64,000 bases of DNA from positions 1-64,000 of the forward strand of contig NZ_PJJM01000102.1 of assembly GCF_002929805.1 (NCBI RefSeq), given 5' to 3'. Every line of letters begins with the position of its first letter. The first letter of the stretch is position 1. Position numbers and translations under genes: made by a program. Origin of the DNA: Cryobacterium sp. Y50 (GTDB lineage Bacteria > Actinomycetota > Actinomycetes > Actinomycetales > Microbacteriaceae). The notes under the pieces were generated by a model that was not told where the DNA came from, did no database searches, and saw only the letters and a list, made by a program, of their open reading frames with translations. Below, one piece after another: positions 60,803 through 64,000 of the stretch.

Positions 60803-61270
60803 ATGAATCCCCTCGAAGCGCTCGGCCTGCTGTTGGCGTTGCTGGCCGGCACGACCGTGCTTGGTCTTCTCTGGCGGGCCCGGCAGGGTCGCGTCACCCA
60901 GATTTCCGGCCAAATCATCAGGCAAGCGGATGTCGCGGCCACGACCCCCTTCGGCGCTGCGGCGACCCTATTGCAGTTTTCAACCGAGTTGTGCGCCCGC
61001 TGCCCGGGCACCCGCCGCCTGCTGGGCGCCGTGGCGGATTCCCGCCCCGGCGTCGTGCACGTCGACGTGGATCTCACCCACCGCGCGGATTTGGCGAACC
61101 GGTACTCCATTTTGCAAACGCCCACGACCCTGATTCTCGACGGAACCGGACGGGTGCGTGCCCGCGTGGGTGGCGCGCCGAACCGCGCCGCCATCGCCGC
61201 TGCCCTTGACGATTTCGAGCCCGGTTCGCGTCGTTCTACAACCCTCGGGAGTTCCTATGTCAACCGCTGA
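60803..61270 (+). CDS. Membrane-anchored thioredoxin-like protein
   Basis: One N-terminal TM helix (LGLLLALLAGTTVLGLLW) is followed by a thioredoxin fold of about 110 aa. The active site is STELCARCPGTR (CxxC = CARC) and the cis-proline loop is SILQTPTTLILD. The topology (short N-terminus, basic RARQGR after the helix) suggests that the domain is cytoplasmic. The length is 155 aa. It overlaps the DUF4395 gene by 14 nt, so the two are cotranscribed. The partner is unknown. Confidence 0.85.
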   Translation: MNPLEALGLLLALLAGTTVLGLLWRARQGRVTQISGQIIRQADVAATTPFGAAATLLQFSTELCARCPGTRRLLGAVADSRPGVVHVDVDLTHRADLANRYSILQTPTTLILDGTGRVRARVGGAPNRAAIAAALDDFEPGSRRSTTLGSSYVNR

Positions 61271-61760
61271 TTCGCCGATCACGACGCTACCCAGGGCGCG
61301 CCCACGGCTCGATCCGCGAGGGCCCAGGTTCGGTGCGGCGATCACCGCCGTGCTACTGCTCGCTGTGGTCTTTCTGTCGCTGACCGGGGCATCCGTTGCC
61401 GCAGTGATCTTGCTGTCGGTACTGACCGGACTATTCGCATGGGGCGCGGCGGCCGGAGCCGGTCGGCATCCGTATGGCGTGCTGTTCAAGAAATTCGTGC
61501 GACCCCGCCTTGCTCCCCCGGCCGAACTCGAGGATGCTGCTGCACCGACCTTTGCCCAGGGCGTCGGCCTCGCGGTCACGCTCGTCGGCGTGGCCCTCGG
61601 GCTGGCCGGAGTGCCCGGCGCGGTCGGCATCGCGGCGGCGGCAGCCTTCGTTGCGGCCTTTCTCAACGCCGTGTTTGATTACTGCCTCGGCTGCCAGATC
61701 TATTTGCTGCTCGTGCGCTTCGGCCTGCTAAACCGGGGCGCGCGAGTCAGCGGGGCCTGA
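61257..61760 (+). CDS. DUF4395 membrane protein with CxxC
   Basis: The 167-aa protein starts RPRLDPRGPRFGAAITAVLL, the typical DUF4395 N-terminus (D-P-R-x-x-R-F-x-A). Three to four TM helices follow. The conserved CLGC motif lies in VFDYCLGCQIYLLL near the end of a membrane helix. The ATG at 61257 lies inside the thioredoxin gene's 3' end. DUF4395 has no established function; the CxxC and its fixed thioredoxin neighbour suggest membrane thiol exchange (inference). Confidence 0.88.
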   Translation: MSTADSPITTLPRARPRLDPRGPRFGAAITAVLLLAVVFLSLTGASVAAVILLSVLTGLFAWGAAAGAGRHPYGVLFKKFVRPRLAPPAELEDAAAPTFAQGVGLAVTLVGVALGLAGVPGAVGIAAAAAFVAAFLNAVFDYCLGCQIYLLLVRFGLLNRGARVSGA

Positions 61761-61903
61761 CCCCTCGACTGAGAGCGTTTCGGGATCGGGTTCGAACGTG
61801 AGCTGGGCGTGTCGGGCTGGCTCTCAGGAAGTTCCCAGACGGGACAGGTTCGCCGGACAGGTCTGACGGATAGGGTGGAATTCAATCACCTGGAGGTAAC
61901 ACC

Positions 61904-62335
61904 ATGCCCACGACACTCACGAGTGAAGCAACCACCGTCTGGACCGGCGATCTTCCGACCGGTGCCGGAACCGTCACCCTCGATTCCTCCCATACCGCGG
62001 AATTCTCAGTGAATTGGAAGGCGCGCGCCGAAGGGGTATCGAACACCACCAACCCCGAGGAATTGCTTGGCGCCGCTCACGCAGCGTGCTTCTCCATGGC
62101 CCTCGCCAACGCCCTCGGCTCGGCCGGCCACACCCCCGAGAGTATCCAGACCACTGCCGCTGTCACCTTTGCGGCCGGCACCGGCGTCATCGGCAGCCAC
62201 CTGCTGGTCAGCGCGAAGATTCCCGGTCTGACCGAGGCAGAGTTCGAAACGTTTGCCCAGGACGCCAAGGAGAACTGCCCGATTTCGAAGGCGCTCGCTG
62301 GCATTCCGATCACCATTGAAGCCGAGTTGGCCTAG
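61904..62335 (+). CDS. OsmC/Ohr-family peroxiredoxin
   Basis: This OsmC-fold thiol peroxidase has its first active cysteine in AAHAACFSMALANALG and its second in AKENCPISKALAG; the N-terminal arginine/tryptophan segment is SVNWKARAEGVSNTTNPEELL. The length is 143 aa, SACOL1771/OsmC subfamily. ATG at 61904 with ribosome-binding site GGAGG. It detoxifies organic hydroperoxides with a dithiol reductant, plausibly from the preceding genes. The 143-bp gap upstream suggests its own promoter. Confidence 0.92.
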   Translation: MPTTLTSEATTVWTGDLPTGAGTVTLDSSHTAEFSVNWKARAEGVSNTTNPEELLGAAHAACFSMALANALGSAGHTPESIQTTAAVTFAAGTGVIGSHLLVSAKIPGLTEAEFETFAQDAKENCPISKALAGIPITIEAELA

Positions 62336-62344
62336 GCCAACGCC

Positions 62345-63235
62345 ATGCGCGTTCTGATCGCCGGGGCATCCGGTCTCATCGGTAGTGAGCTCAGCCGCCA
62401 GGTCGCAGCTGCCGGCCACACCCCGGTGCGGCTGGTGCGACGCGAGGCTTTCGGGACCAACGAGATTCGTTGGGACCCGGCCGCGCTGGTTCTGGATCCG
62501 AGGGTGCTCGACGACATCGATGCCGTCATCAACCTGTCCGGGGCGTCGCTCGCGCGGCTGCCTTGGACAAGCGGGTATCGCCAGGAGATCCTCCGATCCC
62601 GTCTGCACGCCACGCGCACGCTGACCGACGCGCTGCGTCGGTCAGCGAACCCGCCGAACGTTCTGCTGAACGGCTCTGCGGTGGGGATCTATGGGAATCG
62701 GCCTGGGGAAGAGCTGACTGAGGCATCGGCTGTCGGCACCGATTTTCTCGCCGAGGTGGTCACGAGCTGGGAAGCCGAGGCACAGCTCGCACCCGAACCG
62801 ACGCGCGTCGTCACCCTACGTACCGGTCTCGTTTTGGCCAAGGCCGGGGCTCTCAAACCCGTGCTACCGCTGGCCAAACTCGGCCTCGCCGGCCCCCTCG
62901 GTGGCGGAATGCAACACTGGGCCTGGATCAGCCTGCACGACGAGGCCGCGGCCATCGTGCACCTATTGACTTCTACTCTGTCCGGCCCGGTGAACTTGGT
63001 CGGGCCGACCCCTGCGACGGCCAACGATATCATCAGCACTCTCGCCGCGGCGCTGCACCGGCCATTCCTGCTGCCGGTACCGAAATTGATTCTGACCCTT
63101 TTACTGCAGGATGCCGCCCGCCAACTGCTGCTCGCCAACCAGCAGGTGAGTCCCCAGAAGCTGCTCGACGACGGATTCGAGTTCGCTCAGCGTACGCCAA
63201 CCACTGCGATCGCCTGGATGCTGCGCCAGCCGTAG
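62345..63235 (+). CDS. TIGR01777-family SDR protein (YfcH-like)
   Basis: An extended SDR fold: N-terminal VLIAGASGLIGSELSRQVAAA, NLSGASLARLPW and RLHATRTLTDALRRS are hallmarks of the TIGR01777 'epimerase' family. The C-terminal DUF1731-like part is ANQQVSPQKLLDDGFEF. The substrate is unknown. The length is 296 aa. It starts 9 bp after the OsmC gene and is cotranscribed with it. Confidence 0.92.
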   Translation: MRVLIAGASGLIGSELSRQVAAAGHTPVRLVRREAFGTNEIRWDPAALVLDPRVLDDIDAVINLSGASLARLPWTSGYRQEILRSRLHATRTLTDALRRSANPPNVLLNGSAVGIYGNRPGEELTEASAVGTDFLAEVVTSWEAEAQLAPEPTRVVTLRTGLVLAKAGALKPVLPLAKLGLAGPLGGGMQHWAWISLHDEAAAIVHLLTSTLSGPVNLVGPTPATANDIISTLAAALHRPFLLPVPKLILTLLLQDAARQLLLANQQVSPQKLLDDGFEFAQRTPTTAIAWMLRQP

Positions 63236-63245
63236 CGGGCTGTTT

Positions 63246-63686
63246 CTAGCGCGTGCGTTCGAGGGCGATCGCCGTGCGGATCGCTCCGCGGGCTCGTTTG
63301 CGGTCGCCGGAGGCGTCGTAGGCGAGGCCAAGACGCAGCCAGGAATGCCAGTTATCGGGTTCCGCCTCAACCTCGGCTTGGGCAGCCGGAAACTGAGCGT
63401 CGGCAGCGTCCCGATAGGGACGACCGCTCGGACGCACCGGCAGGTCGACCGAAGGAAGCCCCCCGAGTTCGTCGAGCTGACGCACCAGCCGCTCGGAGCG
63501 GATGCCGAAGGTGATCTCCCGCGCGAGCGCCCAGAAGCCAATCAGCGGCAAGACGAGTAGCGCCACCCCGATCGCAATACCGAGCGGCTCCCCACTTTCG
63601 ATGAACGCTATGGCGCGCACTCCGGCCAGCAGCAAATAGAAAACCAGGAGTACCGCCATGACGATGACGGCGATTTTGCCCTTCAT
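63246..63686 (-). CDS. Two-TM protein with C-terminal TPR-like repeat
   Basis: The 146-aa protein has two TM helices (KIAVIVMAVLLVFYLLLAGV and LGIAIGVALLVLPLIGFWAL), a linker, and one TPR-like helix pair at the C-terminus (PDNWHSWLRLGLAYDASGDR). It matches actinobacterial proteins usually found behind dapB. It overlaps dapB by 4 nt and is convergent with the SDR gene 10 bp away. The function is unknown. Confidence 0.75.
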   Translation of the reverse strand: MKGKIAVIVMAVLLVFYLLLAGVRAIAFIESGEPLGIAIGVALLVLPLIGFWALAREITFGIRSERLVRQLDELGGLPSVDLPVRPSGRPYRDAADAQFPAAQAEVEAEPDNWHSWLRLGLAYDASGDRKRARGAIRTAIALERTR

Positions 63687-64000
63687 TCGGATGCTCCCGC
63701 GATGTCTGAACCGAATCCAAGGTCGACGATTTGGTCAAGGCCCACCGTCACCCCCGTGGCAGTGCGCGTCGCGGCGAGAGCCAGCAGAATGCCGCTTTCG
63801 TAGGCGCTCGGGGACAGTGTGTTGTGGCTGATCGTGAGCGTTTCGCCGGTCCCGCCCAGAATCACGTCCTGTCGGGCGAGCAGGCCGGCCAGGCGCAGGC
63901 TGTGCACGGGCACACTGGAGACCTGCTGCCCGCGGGCCCGCTGGTCAGTGTGCGGAGCAGACACGGGTCCGAGTTCGGCGCGGGCGCGACCGATCAGTTC
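63683..64000 (-). CDS. dapB: 4-hydroxy-tetrahydrodipicolinate reductase, 3' part
   Basis: The gene runs off the window. The visible 105 residues are the DapB C-terminal substrate domain: VSSVPVHSLRLAGLLARQDV, ILGGTGETLTISHNTLS and YESGILLALAA match the family's SVR/G-x-V-G-x-H-x-V-x-F-G block and the R/H-x-S-F-x-x-G end. Residues normally given as HDSxxR read HNTLSP here. It pairs functionally with dapA 4 kb away. Confidence 0.85.
   Translation of the reverse strand, partial: ELIGRARAELGPVSAPHTDQRARGQQVSSVPVHSLRLAGLLARQDVILGGTGETLTISHNTLSPSAYESGILLALAATRTATGVTVGLDQIVDLGFGSDIAGASE

Overview
The window is a GC-rich chromosomal segment of an actinobacterium. Gene content and order point to the Microbacteriaceae (Cryobacterium/Leifsonia-like), which is an inference from synteny. 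The markers are recA-recX-miaB-miaA-dapF with DUF3046 and a ClgR-type regulator beside cinA-pgsA-ftsK, a LysM gene divergent from lexA, a PriA-type HisA next to hisH-hisB-hisC, ThyX instead of ThyA, and infC-rpmI-rplT divergent from a DUF1844 gene. I see no rRNA, tRNA, CRISPR array, transposase or prophage.

Layout. 0-2.2 kb: a GNAT acetyltransferase and tyrS. 2.2-3.0 kb: a small membrane protein and a CPBP-protease remnant. 3.0-14.6 kb: the arginine genes argC-J-B-D and argF/argG/argH, split by a catabolic-looking insert (acyl-CoA synthetase, a broken MHS transporter, a divergent TetR gene with a 20-bp operator); no argR is present. 14.8-22 kb: pheS-pheT and a glutamate-type ABC importer gluA-B-C-D. 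22.2-25 kb: an rRNA-type methyltransferase, rplT, rpmI, infC and DUF1844. 25-31.4 kb: a Nei2-like glycosylase overlapping the giant helicase lhr, then an SseB-domain gene. 31.4-36 kb: priA-hisH-hisB-hisC, a LysM cell-division-suppressor-like gene and lexA. 36-40.6 kb: metE, metF and a LysE exporter. 40.7-42.5 kb: a short eroded accessory patch (LOG remnant, a DUF7010-like gene interrupted by an amber codon, two small membrane proteins). 42.5-52 kb: hflX, an RsmC-like methyltransferase, dapF, miaA, miaB, recX, recA, DUF3046, clgR and cinA. 52-58.7 kb: pgsA, ftsK and a MacB-like tripartite ABC exporter. 58.8-64 kb: dapA, thyX, a plus-strand redox cluster (membrane thioredoxin, DUF4395 protein, OsmC protein, SDR protein), a TPR-like membrane protein and the 3' part of dapB.

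Most genes lie on the minus strand in tight operons with 4-nt stop/start overlaps (argC/J/B/D, hisH/hisB, the ABC exporter). The functional themes are amino-acid biosynthesis (Arg, His, Met, Lys), translation and tRNA modification, and DNA-damage response (LexA, RecA, RecX, Lhr, Nei2, ClgR). The most interesting non-coding signals are a PafBC-type (RecA-independent damage) promoter in front of clgR, a probable ATC start codon for infC, an 18-bp inverted repeat between infC and DUF1844, an attenuator-like hairpin between gluB and gluC, and several perfect operator-like palindromes. At least four broken genes indicate recent gene decay at cassette borders.
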